Shown here one piece after another: positions 39,154-48,090 of a stretch of 64,000 bases of DNA (positions within the stretch are counted from its first letter, which is position 1; each line of letters starts with the position of its first letter). The DNA is taken from contig CALYOS010000004.1 of NCBI GenBank assembly GCA_945267035.1, forward strand, positions 1 through 64,000. Reading direction: 5' to 3'. The notes below the pieces were generated by a model. It saw nothing but the letters and a program-made list of their open reading frames with translations, made no database searches and was not told the DNA's origin. The position numbers and the translations under genes are program-made. The DNA comes from an uncultured Neisseriaceae bacterium (GTDB lineage Bacteria; Pseudomonadota; Gammaproteobacteria; Burkholderiales; Neisseriaceae).

Positions 39154-40392
39154 TTATGCTGTTTTTTTGTTTATAGGAAATCTTAATCGTACTGTTGTTC
39201 CCATGTTGGGTTTAAATGGACTTTTTATTTCTAAACCATAGCGTTGACCAAATAGATGTCTTAGTCTATTTTGAATATTCTTGATTCCAATACTGTTTTG
39301 TTTATCTCCCTTTGTATCATCAGATAATATTTCATTTATTTGCTCAGCAGCGATGCCATCACCGTTATCGATAACTTCAAGTAATACATCCTCTCCATCA
39401 TCATAGGCCTTTAAGGTTATATGTGTTTTTTCTTCCTTAGGTTCAATGACATATTTGAAACAATTTTCTACTAATGGCTGTAAAACTAAAAATGGGCTGG
39501 TGACACTCAGATATTTATTAGGAATATCAATTTGGTAACTAAATCGATCTTTCAAGCGTATTTGTTGTATAGCTAGATAACTTTTTACCGCATTAACTTC
39601 ACTACCAATTGTTATTAATTTATGATCGGTTTTTTTTAGAATGTAGCGCATCATATCGGAAAAATAGTAGACCATGTTTTCAGTTTGCTGCGCATTTTCT
39701 AATAAGGCCAAGCGACCAATGGTATTTAAAACATTGAACAAAAAATGTGGATTGAATTGATAAGAAAGAACTTTATATTCAGCATCACACAGTGCGCGTT
39801 CTAAGTCTGCACGGTTGCGTTGTTCTTCTGCCAGTTTAATGCTTTTTGCATTTAATTCTTTTTGGATTTTATTGGCATAGGCTTGTTCGGCTAAGAACAG
39901 GGTGATATCTAATACGGTATAAGCTGCGGCTTCGAATTTATCATAGGGAATATAATTGGCCTGTTGATGAGCCTTGATGAGTTGCTTATTTTTCTTCCAC
40001 TCTAAAGAACGATCTAATATGTAGGGAATTTTTTGTTCTTTTTCAGGCTCTACTCTCACCTGCCCTGAAATAAAAGCCCCCAGATACTGTTCATTAACAA
40101 TGATCGGTACGGCAAATTCAACAAAATCACAACAGCAACGGTAAACGACTGGTTTATTGGCAGACATGGCTGCGCGACCACCAGCGTTATCACACTGAAA
40201 ACACCGGTATTGTTGCAATACGCTTGCTCGAGATAGTTTACAAAACTTAGAAAACCCACTAGGTTTGGTTATCGGAACCCCTTTTTCATCTACGATGACA
40301 ATTGCCACGCCAATGGATTTACTGAAGTTTTCTTGCAATGTTTGTAATTGCTTTAGTTCTATTAGTTCCGTTAATCGGAATGTATAACTCAT
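39154..40392 (-). CDS. PocR-domain sensor histidine kinase, LytS type (copy 2)
   Basis: 412 aa from the ATG at 40390-40392 (MSYTFRLTELIELK), which has GGAG six bases upstream; a start at 40404 would add four residues. The PocR domain keeps a cysteine cluster (YRCFQCDNAGG and VYRCCCDFVEFA). The histidine is in YQFNPHFLFNVLNTIGRL, and the HATPase part has DNGDGIAAEQI and NIQNRLRHLFG. About the same domain order and length as copy 1. Forms a two-component operon with the AraC-type regulator. Confidence 0.9.
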   Translation of the reverse strand: MSYTFRLTELIELKQLQTLQENFSKSIGVAIVIVDEKGVPITKPSGFSKFCKLSRASVLQQYRCFQCDNAGGRAAMSANKPVVYRCCCDFVEFAVPIIVNEQYLGAFISGQVRVEPEKEQKIPYILDRSLEWKKNKQLIKAHQQANYIPYDKFEAAAYTVLDITLFLAEQAYANKIQKELNAKSIKLAEEQRNRADLERALCDAEYKVLSYQFNPHFLFNVLNTIGRLALLENAQQTENMVYYFSDMMRYILKKTDHKLITIGSEVNAVKSYLAIQQIRLKDRFSYQIDIPNKYLSVTSPFLVLQPLVENCFKYVIEPKEEKTHITLKAYDDGEDVLLEVIDNGDGIAAEQINEILSDDTKGDKQNSIGIKNIQNRLRHLFGQRYGLEIKSPFKPNMGTTVRLRFPINKKTA

Positions 40393-40463
40393 TAAACACT
40401 CCATTTACTCCGATTTTTATGCGTTTTAAAGCTGGCATAATGACGGTGAACATAAAATAGTTA

Positions 40464-40498
40464 ATTGAAAATTACAATATATATCAATAATTTTCAAT
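40464..40498. promoter_or_regulatory. 10-bp inverted repeat upstream of the PocR kinase operon
   Basis: Arms ATTGAAAATT (40464-40473) and AATTTTCAAT (40489-40498) with a 15-base AT spacer, in the 200-base gap between the activase stop and the kinase start. Arm spacing (centre to centre 25 bases) and no U-tract favour an operator over a terminator. Function is inferred. Confidence 0.4.
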
Positions 40499-40604
40499 GC
40501 TGTTTTGTGGGGAACTTAATCTAGAACATTATTTCATTCATTATTTTTGTCTTTTTTCAACTTTTTTTGCATAATTAAAGGTTTAATGCTTTTATTTTCG
40601 CTTT

Positions 40605-41522
40605 TCACCCGCCAATCTGGCATGCTATGTCAAATTTTTCGATTTCCTGCTTTAAAAGATTAATTTTATCTTTAGGTAATTCTTTTACACCATGAAGTGG
40701 ATAAATGCGTCCAAGTAGGTTGTATTTATTTTCGCCAAAATTATGGTAGGGTAATAAATGGATTTCATTAATATTTTTCATCAATTTGGTGAATTCAGCG
40801 ATTTCTCTAATGGCTTCAATATTATCGTTAACATTGGGTATCACTGGAATTCTGACTATGGTTTTAGTCAGGTTTGAAATACGAATGAGGTTTTCCAGAA
40901 TGATTTGATTATCAACACCAGTCACTTTTTTATGTATTGAAGGGTCGATGATTTTAATGTCTGTTAAGGCCAAATCGACAAAGGGCATGACCGATTCTAT
41001 TATTTCTTTGGTCGTCATGCCGGTGGTTTCTATAGCCGTATGCCATCCCCTTTCTTTACAAGCTCGTAATAATTCTCGAGTGAATTTGGGTTGGGATAAT
41101 GACTCGCCACCTGAGAGAGTTATGCCACCATCGGAGCGTCGATATATATTCTCATCTTTTTGTAATTCATGAATAACTTCCCATACGGTCATTTTCTTGC
41201 CCTTTAAAACTAAGGCATTAGTAGGACAAACTTCTGCACAGGCGCCACACGCCACGCAACGATCGCGATCGACCATATAGGGATTTTCTTTGGACAATGC
41301 TCCATACCGACAGGCTTCAAAACACTTACCACAGTGAATACAATTGCTTTTTTGATACATGATTTCAGGTTGTGGTTTTTGTGATTCTGGATTGCTGCAC
41401 CATTTGCATGCTAATGGACATCCTTTCAGAAATGGAATGGTGCGGATACCAGGTCCATCATGCAATGAATAGCGTTGAATATTGAATACTGTGCCTTCAA
41501 GATCATATTCTATTTTTTCCAT
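40605..41522 (-). CDS. Glycyl-radical enzyme activating protein
   Basis: Radical-SAM activase that installs the glycyl radical on the diol dehydratase. 305 aa. The SAM cluster motif CPLACKWC is near residue 35 (CX3CX2C), followed by an inserted ferredoxin-like domain with two Cys4 motifs (CIHCGKCFEAC and CVACGACAEVC, about residues 60-105), usual in this family. The GGES motif (TLSGGESLSQP) binds SAM. Located downstream of the dehydratase, separated by two hairpins that could lower its expression. Confidence 0.94.
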   Translation of the reverse strand: MEKIEYDLEGTVFNIQRYSLHDGPGIRTIPFLKGCPLACKWCSNPESQKPQPEIMYQKSNCIHCGKCFEACRYGALSKENPYMVDRDRCVACGACAEVCPTNALVLKGKKMTVWEVIHELQKDENIYRRSDGGITLSGGESLSQPKFTRELLRACKERGWHTAIETTGMTTKEIIESVMPFVDLALTDIKIIDPSIHKKVTGVDNQIILENLIRISNLTKTIVRIPVIPNVNDNIEAIREIAEFTKLMKNINEIHLLPYHNFGENKYNLLGRIYPLHGVKELPKDKINLLKQEIEKFDIACQIGG

Positions 41523-41711
41523 TTTTTTCTTTTCTTAGTTGATGGTTGGTGAATTTTTATTTTTATGTTTTATTTATCATCTGTTAGCAGATATGAATGA
41601 TATTTGCTTAATCCCGACAAAGACCTGCATATGGTTATAGATGATGGAAAATAGAAATTTTTAGCAGTTAGTTGCACATTACTTTGGTCGCGATGTTAAT
41701 CGCGAGTGTTT

Positions 41712-41749
41712 AAGTAAGGGATTTAGGATAAGTACTAAATCCCTTACTT
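41712..41749 (-). promoter_or_regulatory. Perfect 15-bp hairpin between dehydratase and activase genes
   Basis: Arms AAGTAAGGGATTTAG (41712-41726) and its complement (41735-41749) with an 8-base loop, in the intergenic space after the dehydratase stop. No strong U-tract follows in the leftward direction. Best read as an attenuator or 3'-end stabiliser that keeps dehydratase mRNA above activase mRNA. Confidence 0.75.
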
Positions 41750-41754
41750 TATTT

Positions 41755-41796
41755 ATATACCCATTTGGTTATGCTTGTTTGGTAACATGGGTATAT
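41755..41796 (-). promoter_or_regulatory. Second hairpin after the dehydratase gene
   Basis: Arms ATATACCCAT (41755-41764) and ATGGGTATAT (41787-41796), extended by GTTA/TAAC after a 3-base bulge. It lies only 15 bases after the stop of the dehydratase and in tandem with the 15-bp hairpin. Confidence 0.65.
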
Positions 41797-41811
41797 GCTT
41801 GCCCGCGTTAA

Positions 41812-44361
41812 TCAAAATTTTTGTTCGGTTCGACTAATAATATCGTCCTGAACTTCTTTGGCTAATACGACGAACTGCGCACTATAACCAGCCACTCGCA
41901 CAACTAAATCGCGGTATTGATCTGGATTTTGCTGAGCTTTAAGCAAGGTATCTCGGTTGATGACATTGAATTGCATATGCATCCCTTTGCGATCAAAGTA
42001 ACCTCTAATCATGCCACTGAAATTCTTTAATCCGCTGTCACCTGCTAATGATGATGGTAGGAATTTTTGGTTATAGAGGGTTCCGTTGGAGGCAATAAAA
42101 TGATCTAGTTTGGCCACAGAATTTGCCGCTGCGGTTGGACCAAGGGTATCTTTACCCTGTCGAGGTGAAACACCATCTGCTAAGGGTTCTTTCGCCAAAC
42201 GCCCATCCGGTAATGCATTGACATCTTTACCAAACAAGACATTCGCAGATACCGGATAAATGCCAGCCTGGAACTGACCACCGCGAGGATTGGTGTATTT
42301 TTCTACTTCTTTACAATAAATCAATGCACAATGGCGGGCAACTAAATCAACGGCGTCTATGTCATTACCAAAGCAAGGTGTGCTGGCTAACAGGCGCCGG
42401 ATTTCTTCATAGTGTTGGTTGCTACTGTTGGTGTCAGCACTCTGTGTCGATATTTGACGATAGACTTCTGTTTTAATAGCCTCAGGATCTAAAGTTCTAT
42501 TTTTATTAATAATCCCTTTGACGATATCGTATATTTGCTGTTCGTTAAGTGATGTATCAACGTCTACTTTGCCATTGGCCAAATGTGCTCCAACTGGATA
42601 ACCGAAATTTGCCTGAAGGGCTTCTTTTAGTTCAGCCAAGGAAATTTTACCATCTTCAAATACCTGTTTTTGAATGGCATAGACTGAATCACCGGTATCT
42701 GCGACCCCAAATGCCTGTGGTCCGGTAAAGTTATAGATCGCACCACCTTCTTGCAGTGATTTACCGCGACCGATACAGTCATCTACCATGGCTGATAAGA
42801 ATGGCAGTGGGCAGCGTTCTGCATGGGCGATATCCACGCTGTTACATGCTTCTGCCAAATTGCGCACAAAGAATTGTATTTGCGTTTCAAAAGCTCGATA
42901 TAGGTCATCAATGCTACGAAATGTGGTCATATCTCCAGTAACTGGACCTAACTGACGTCCATTTACCTGACCGTTGTTTAGGGTGATATCAAGTACTTTG
43001 GCTACGTTGAAGAATGCTGCATCATGCCATCCTTCTGTACGATGTGGTGCTTGAGGTTCTACACAACCAATAATGCAGTAATCCCGTGCATCTCTGAGAG
43101 ACACGCCTCGATTCTGTAATGCCGGAATAATCACTTCGTCGTTATACATGGCCGGCACGCCCAAACCTAAACGCACGACCTCACACGCTCGGTATAAAAA
43201 TTCATCTGGTGTTCCTTGCCATACACGTATGGAGAATGAAGGCTGTGGCAAGCGGACATGTGCGGTAGCTTGCATACACATATAGCTCATGTCATTAGTT
43301 GCATCCAAACCTTCTTCGGTTTGACCACCAACACAAAGATTTTGAAATACTGCATAGCCAGCAAAAGCCTGAGCCGAAATCTCATCGCGGGTTTTGTTGA
43401 CATCATTGAGTTTGATCCAGCAACAATCAACCAGTTCTTGTGCAAATTCTGCACTAATGCTTTTATCGGCTTGATAGTATGGATACATATACTGGTCAAA
43501 ACGTCCAGGAGAGATTGAATGTCCACTAGATTCGATTTGCAACATGCAATGAACGAACCAGAAGGTCTGACATGCTTCCCAAAAATTTGTTGCTCCACGT
43601 TCGGGCACTCTTTGACAGTTTTGTGCTATTTGTAATAATTCAGCTTTACGTTGCGGATTGGTTTCGCGTTGTGCCAATTCGTTGGCTTTATCTGCATAGC
43701 GATGAGCAAAATTAATTGCAGCTTTGTAGGTGATCACGACTGCATTGTAAAACTGTTCTTTTTTAATAAATCCTGGATCCATACGATCCAATTTTGCTAA
43801 TGCATCGTTGACTTCTTCGATGATGCCACTAAATCCTATGCGTAAAATTTTGCCGTAATCTACGCTGACATGACCTACACCACCAAAAAAATAGTTGCCG
43901 ACGGTAAATACGCCATTAGCAATACAGTCGCGAGTTTGTTGCGACATATAGGAATTTGCTAAATCACTGGTTGTTTTTCCTGGCCAATATTGGAATGCTT
44001 CGTGTAATTCTTGTGCGGTTTGCTTAGGGATGATAAATGGATCGGCAATGCGATGTTCCATCGTATCAAATTCTTTTTCTACCCATTCAAAAGAAAATTC
44101 TGGGCAGATTTCTGTTGAACGAGGATTTTTCGTAATCGCGCCGACGATGAGTTCATCATCACGTATGGTTACTGGTAAATTATTGAATAATTTTTCGGCA
44201 ACTTTTGCCCGACGGATAATGGCAGGTAAACCCTCTGTTTCCTTATAAGCTTGCGTGGCCAATACGGCACGTTCTGACTCAACGTAGGGTTTTGCATTAA
44301 TGATGGTATTTTTTAATCTAACAACGCGATCGGTTGGATTAGTGAACCCTTTCTCAATCAT
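41812..44361 (-). CDS. B12-independent glycyl-radical diol dehydratase (1,2-propanediol/glycerol)
   Basis: Dehydrates 1,2-propanediol to propionaldehyde (or glycerol to 3-hydroxypropionaldehyde) inside the microcompartment. 849 aa. Key residues fall at the numbers known for the Clostridium butyricum glycerol dehydratase: H164 (GGVGHVS), H281 and S282 (SGHSISPGRF), C433 and E435 (IGCVEPQ), D447 (EGWHDAAFF). The glycyl radical loop is RVAGYSAQF with G825. The residue set separates it from choline lyase and pyruvate formate-lyase. Relative to the 787-aa glycerol enzyme there is about 62 residues of extra sequence between D447 and the radical loop, including a helix-like NEQQIYDIVKGIINK (606-620). 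Confidence 0.94.
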   Translation of the reverse strand: MIEKGFTNPTDRVVRLKNTIINAKPYVESERAVLATQAYKETEGLPAIIRRAKVAEKLFNNLPVTIRDDELIVGAITKNPRSTEICPEFSFEWVEKEFDTMEHRIADPFIIPKQTAQELHEAFQYWPGKTTSDLANSYMSQQTRDCIANGVFTVGNYFFGGVGHVSVDYGKILRIGFSGIIEEVNDALAKLDRMDPGFIKKEQFYNAVVITYKAAINFAHRYADKANELAQRETNPQRKAELLQIAQNCQRVPERGATNFWEACQTFWFVHCMLQIESSGHSISPGRFDQYMYPYYQADKSISAEFAQELVDCCWIKLNDVNKTRDEISAQAFAGYAVFQNLCVGGQTEEGLDATNDMSYMCMQATAHVRLPQPSFSIRVWQGTPDEFLYRACEVVRLGLGVPAMYNDEVIIPALQNRGVSLRDARDYCIIGCVEPQAPHRTEGWHDAAFFNVAKVLDITLNNGQVNGRQLGPVTGDMTTFRSIDDLYRAFETQIQFFVRNLAEACNSVDIAHAERCPLPFLSAMVDDCIGRGKSLQEGGAIYNFTGPQAFGVADTGDSVYAIQKQVFEDGKISLAELKEALQANFGYPVGAHLANGKVDVDTSLNEQQIYDIVKGIINKNRTLDPEAIKTEVYRQISTQSADTNSSNQHYEEIRRLLASTPCFGNDIDAVDLVARHCALIYCKEVEKYTNPRGGQFQAGIYPVSANVLFGKDVNALPDGRLAKEPLADGVSPRQGKDTLGPTAAANSVAKLDHFIASNGTLYNQKFLPSSLAGDSGLKNFSGMIRGYFDRKGMHMQFNVINRDTLLKAQQNPDQYRDLVVRVAGYSAQFVVLAKEVQDDIISRTEQKF

Positions 44362-44708
44362 CTTTTTTACTCCTGTATAATTTTATTACCATGTCAATTG
44401 AATAAATCTTTTAATATGCCAAATAGTTAGTTTATCTACGTGATTAGTGATTAAATTGGCTGATAACGCTGGTTAAGCTTTTCACGTTGCCACAGTTATG
44501 ATGGCTCGAATAACTGTTGGCTAATTAGCAGCGTTTCGTTCTATGTCTGATCACATGCTCAATCCTGGATAGCCATTTTGATTTGTTCTCCCTTGGTTTA
44601 TTTGTCAACAAGATATTTATTTTCAGTATCCGTTTTTGGGTGTTTGATTAAGAAACAGGACTGCATATTTATTTAATCAACACGGGTAATGCGCTATATT
44701 TTTTTGCT
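44362..44708. other. Intergenic region upstream of the dehydratase gene
   Basis: About 350 bases between the PduU-type shell gene and the dehydratase. A TTGACA lies close to the dehydratase start on the minus strand, but without a well placed -10. A GGGAG followed by a five-codon frame (MAIQD) is also present and may be a relic or a leader peptide. The gap suggests a separate promoter for the dehydratase. Confidence 0.4.
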
Positions 44709-45020
44709 TCAGAAGCTTTGTTCACTAATTTCAATCTCCTCAACTGACTGCATAGCAGCTTGAACAGCGGCAATTTCACCAAATATCGCCAACGTGGTTA
44801 CATGTTGTGGACAACTACCAAACACTTCAGATACCACGACATTGGCAGACTTACTGGCCACATCGGCATAAAAGTACAGATCAGGAATTGAAACCATTAT
44901 CAAACCTACTGCGTCGACATGAATTTGGTCTAATAATGTTCGAAAATCATGCGGGGTACGTTTTTTTAACATGTCCAGAATTTGCTTACTCGGGGCATTA
45001 ATGATTCTTTTCTTTGCCAC
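44709..45020 (-). CDS. pduU: PduU/EutS-type permuted BMC-H shell protein
   Basis: Circularly permuted hexameric shell protein, about 103 aa. VGLIMVSIPDLYFYADVASK and SANVVVSEVFG follow the PduU pattern, and an N-terminal segment precedes the BMC fold as in that class. A longer frame starts at 45068 inside the aldehyde dehydrogenase gene with no ribosome-binding site. The GTG at 45018-45020 comes just after that gene's stop, with AAGAAAAGG upstream, and is preferred. Last gene of the pduA2-pduB2-pduP-pduU operon. Confidence 0.82.
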   Translation of the reverse strand: MAKKRIINAPSKQILDMLKKRTPHDFRTLLDQIHVDAVGLIMVSIPDLYFYADVASKSANVVVSEVFGSCPQHVTTLAIFGEIAAVQAAMQSVEEIEISEQSF

Positions 45021-45034
45021 GTTTACGCCTTTTC

Positions 45035-46588
45035 TTAACGAATATTCAGCATTTCCACCATGACGCATCGACGCTGACGAGCAAATGAGCGAGCTGAAGT
45101 CAAACCTTCTCCGGTAGGTCCTGCTATGGTGAAGGATGAAAATCCTTCTCCACCTGCACCCAACCCAGCATAGGAAGGTCCATTTTTAACGAAGATAGTG
45201 GTTTGAATCAGTTTGGCCATCTTGGTAAGTTTTTCCACGTTCATCGAATGCATAATCGCGGTATGTCGGTTGCCGTGTTCAACTTCAATAGCCAGATCTA
45301 TGGCTTCATCAACATTGTTGACCCGTACTAACGGTAAAATCGGCATCATTAGCTCATGAACGACAAAAGGATGTGATTTATCCGTTTCAATCAGGATGAT
45401 TTTGGTGTCATTAGGTGCAGCAATATTGAGTTGCTGTAACAAATAAATAGCGCTTTTACCGACAAAATTGGTATTAGGACCCGTTTTTTTGTCGTTTAAA
45501 ACGAGTTCTTGTAATTGTGCAATTTGTGCTGGTTCAGAAAGCAGGTAGGCACCATTTTTTTTCATGCAATGGATTAGAAAATCTGCTACATGATCAACAA
45601 CAATCAATTCTTTTTCCGCTATACAAGGCAGATTATTGTCAAAGCTGCATCCGCTGATGATGTCTTTGGCAGCCTTTTCGATATTGGCACTTTCATCAAC
45701 GACAACTGGCGGATTACCTGCCCCTGCTCCAATCGCTTTTTTGCCACTGGACAATACTGATTGAACGATAGCTGGTCCTCCGGTGGCGACAAGCATCCGG
45801 ATTTTGGGATGTGTCATCATGACGTTGGTGTTCTCTATAGAAGGCTGATCAACGGTAACCACCAGATTGGCCGGTGCACCTAACTGCGCTAATTTTTCAT
45901 TGATCAGCTTAACTGCGAGTAACGAAATATTTTTAGAACGTGGATGAGGACTAAAAACCACGCTGTTACCTGCTGCCAGCATACCGATAGAGTTACAGAT
46001 AATGGTTTCTGTTGGATTGGTGGTTGGCGTAATTGAACCGATCACGCCATAAGCAGAGTATTCCACCACGGATAAACCATCATCACCACTGTAAGCTTGG
46101 GTAATCAAATCTTCTGTACCCGGTGTTTTGGTAGCCGCTAAACGGTTTTTAATGAGCTTATCTTCGTAATTACCCATGCCAGTTTCTTCAACTGCCATTG
46201 CGGATATTTGTTCTAACACCGATTGCTGCAAAAAAACTGCGCGAATGCCATCTATATATTTTTGTCGATCAGCCATCGAACAGACTAAATATTGCCTCTG
46301 AGCCTGATACGCCGCTTCAATAGCTTGATCCATACTGGTAAATATGCCATGTTCATTGCTAAACTGAATGTTGCCTGAATAGGGCTCAGATGGTTTGGTT
46401 TCAGATTTCTGTTGGAGTAGTTCAGCCACTATTGCGTCAATTAATCCATGGTGATCGGAATCTTTTTCGGCACCTGATAACGACTGATCCGCTGGTTGAA
46501 ATGTGTTTTCCTTGGACTCTGCCGCACCACTATATTTTTTTAATACATTAGCCACAGCTTGAGAGATTGCTAAATCATTCATATTCAT
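45035..46588 (-). CDS. pduP: CoA-acylating propionaldehyde dehydrogenase
   Basis: Oxidises propionaldehyde to propionyl-CoA with NAD in the BMC lumen. 517 aa. The catalytic cysteine is C322 in SFDNNLPCIAEKE, with the NAD-site glycines in ATGGPAIVQS and GAGAGNPPVVVDE. The first 20 residues (NDLAISQAVANVLKKY) and residues about 47-61 (HGLIDAIVAELLQQK) look like two amphipathic helices, the first being a likely encapsulation peptide. It follows pduB2 by 20 bases. Confidence 0.95.
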   Translation of the reverse strand: MNMNDLAISQAVANVLKKYSGAAESKENTFQPADQSLSGAEKDSDHHGLIDAIVAELLQQKSETKPSEPYSGNIQFSNEHGIFTSMDQAIEAAYQAQRQYLVCSMADRQKYIDGIRAVFLQQSVLEQISAMAVEETGMGNYEDKLIKNRLAATKTPGTEDLITQAYSGDDGLSVVEYSAYGVIGSITPTTNPTETIICNSIGMLAAGNSVVFSPHPRSKNISLLAVKLINEKLAQLGAPANLVVTVDQPSIENTNVMMTHPKIRMLVATGGPAIVQSVLSSGKKAIGAGAGNPPVVVDESANIEKAAKDIISGCSFDNNLPCIAEKELIVVDHVADFLIHCMKKNGAYLLSEPAQIAQLQELVLNDKKTGPNTNFVGKSAIYLLQQLNIAAPNDTKIILIETDKSHPFVVHELMMPILPLVRVNNVDEAIDLAIEVEHGNRHTAIMHSMNVEKLTKMAKLIQTTIFVKNGPSYAGLGAGGEGFSSFTIAGPTGEGLTSARSFARQRRCVMVEMLNIR

Positions 46589-46608
46589 TACCCGCTAATT
46601 TCTCAATA

Positions 46609-47397
46609 TCATATGTAAGGTGTAGTCGTTGATTTCAGGACACTCGGATCGAGTGTTGATAATAGGTTCAGCCCGACTTCTCTGGCTGCTATCACTGCCT
46701 GTCGCACCGCGCCAGAATCTCCTGAGAAGGTAAAGATCACTTCATTGCTGTAGCTGGTGCCATGACCCGGGCTTGAATAACCAACAGCTTCTACCACCGC
46801 TGACTTCGCTGCCACATCCGCTATCACTACACCTATCGCCGCTGGACATCCTACTGTCATCCCGAATGATTTTCCTATCGGTGCGCCAAATGCCTGATTT
46901 AACGCGCTGCTGGCTCTTGCTGTGTACTGAAACTCCAGATGCCCTGCTGGTGATCCGTATACATCTCCCATCGTCCGCTCTACTTCGTTTAACGATACTT
47001 CTATTGCCCGACGGGCATCCGATACATCTTCTGCTCCAAATATAATTAAGCTACCGTGGCCCCCTCCTCCTTCCGTATCGCGCGGTAATTCTATTTTGAG
47101 TATTTCGCTATTGGTTGCTTTTACCGCTTCATCCGCGGCAAATATTTGCGGACCAGCTCCGGTTCTTGCTCCCAACACCCCTATTGATCGATATTTCTTA
47201 TCTATGCCCATAAGTTCATGCAGCTGACTATCGACATTGGCGATCACCAGTCCGATGGTGTGGCCTGTTGCTGTGCCTACGTATTCTGTTAGCCCGCATT
47301 CGCTATAATTTGAAGAAGCGACCTGTGCCGTTCCCAGAGAGGAGGATTGTTTCCTGATCACCTCTGATACGATTTGTTCTACTAAATTCTGGCTCAT
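46609..47397 (-). CDS. pduB: BMC-T shell protein PduB (copy 2)
   Basis: 262 aa, identical in protein sequence to copy 1 at 34040-34828; only the stop codon differs (TGA here, TAA there). Same N-terminal helix NLVEQIVSEVIRK and the same strong ribosome-binding site. Here it is followed by pduP and pduU instead of the tailed BMC-H. Two identical copies may raise shell protein dosage. Confidence 0.95.
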   Translation of the reverse strand: MSQNLVEQIVSEVIRKQSSSLGTAQVASSNYSECGLTEYVGTATGHTIGLVIANVDSQLHELMGIDKKYRSIGVLGARTGAGPQIFAADEAVKATNSEILKIELPRDTEGGGGHGSLIIFGAEDVSDARRAIEVSLNEVERTMGDVYGSPAGHLEFQYTARASSALNQAFGAPIGKSFGMTVGCPAAIGVVIADVAAKSAVVEAVGYSSPGHGTSYSNEVIFTFSGDSGAVRQAVIAAREVGLNLLSTLDPSVLKSTTTPYI

Positions 47398-47730
47398 CTC
47401 AGCCCTCCTCTCCAGTTATCAATTTTTCACTATGCCAGAAGGTAATATTTTTTCGACTTCGGTATGCGGCCGTGGGATAACATGGATAGACACCAGTTCA
47501 CCGACTTTGCTTGCTGCTGCTGAGCCGGCGTCGGTAGCGGCTTTGACTGCACCAACATCACCTCTGACCATCACGGTGACCAGTCCTGAACCTATTTTTT
47601 CGTAACCCACTAATGTGACATTCGCTGATTTAACCATGGTATCTGCGGCTTCAATCGCAGCGACTAAACCTTTGGTTTCGATCATTCCTAACGCTTCTTG
47701 TTGCATGACAGCTCCTTAGATAGTTATTCA
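46613..47730. repeat. 1118-bp direct repeat, copy 2 (pduA-pduB)
   Basis: Partner of the repeat at 34044-35161, in the same orientation. No insertion sequence, inverted repeat or target duplication was seen at either edge, so a mobile element is not the obvious cause. Recombination between the copies would delete or duplicate 12.6 kb, including metK, both kinases, the regulator, the dehydratase and its activase. Confidence 0.93.
47419..47706 (-). CDS. pduA: BMC-H shell protein PduA (copy 2)
   Basis: 95 aa, identical to copy 1. First gene of the pduA2-pduB2-pduP-pduU operon, with the same AAGGAG site. Downstream of a 384-base gap that carries the conserved 15-nt box. Confidence 0.96.
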   Translation of the reverse strand: MQQEALGMIETKGLVAAIEAADTMVKSANVTLVGYEKIGSGLVTVMVRGDVGAVKAATDAGSAAASKVGELVSIHVIPRPHTEVEKILPSGIVKN

Positions 47731-48090
47731 GGTGAATTGATTATTGATCGGTAGGGATTGTTTTTTCCTGCTGTTTTGGGATGGAATTTATACTTTTATC
47801 CAAAAGGATTATGATAAATCTTTGTTAATACTGATACTAAAGGTGCGCTTGATAAAAGTCTTGACAAATGGAGAGAGTATTTTGTTTTTGATTTTTACTG
47901 AAGACAAAATAATGCTAATAACTTATCAAAAGCTGTCCAACGTTTAGGTTTATTGGGTAGATAGAAAAAGGATTTTATAAATGTTGATTGCTTACAGAAG
48001 TAAGCTCAAAATAAAAAGCGACACTTTTTTGTTACTATTTATTTGGCATAATGAATGGTTAAAAGACTGTTGGATGGATGATTTAGAAAT
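47731..48090 (-). promoter_or_regulatory. Regulatory region of the pduA copy 2 operon
   Basis: About 360 bases between the GlcG-like gene and pduA2. The box CAAGACTTTTATCAA on the minus strand is at 47849-47863, at the same distance from the start codon as in copy 1. Further matches shared with copy 1 are a TTATCATAAT stretch and AAAAAACAATCC near the gene. No coding frame was supported. Confidence 0.5.

Noticed and set aside
41812..44361. Choline trimethylamine-lyase (CutC) or pyruvate formate-lyase
   Set aside because: H281, S282 and D447 in the SGHSISPGRF and EGWHDAAFF contexts are those of diol dehydratases; pyruvate formate-lyase also has a double cysteine that is absent here.
44596..44625. 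Five-codon leader peptide (MAIQD) before the dehydratase gene
   Set aside because: Has a possible ribosome-binding site but no attenuator structure or repeated codon was found to support a leader function.
34044..47730. The pduA-pduB repeat as a composite transposon
   Set aside because: No transposase, terminal inverted repeats or target-site duplications are visible at the repeat edges.
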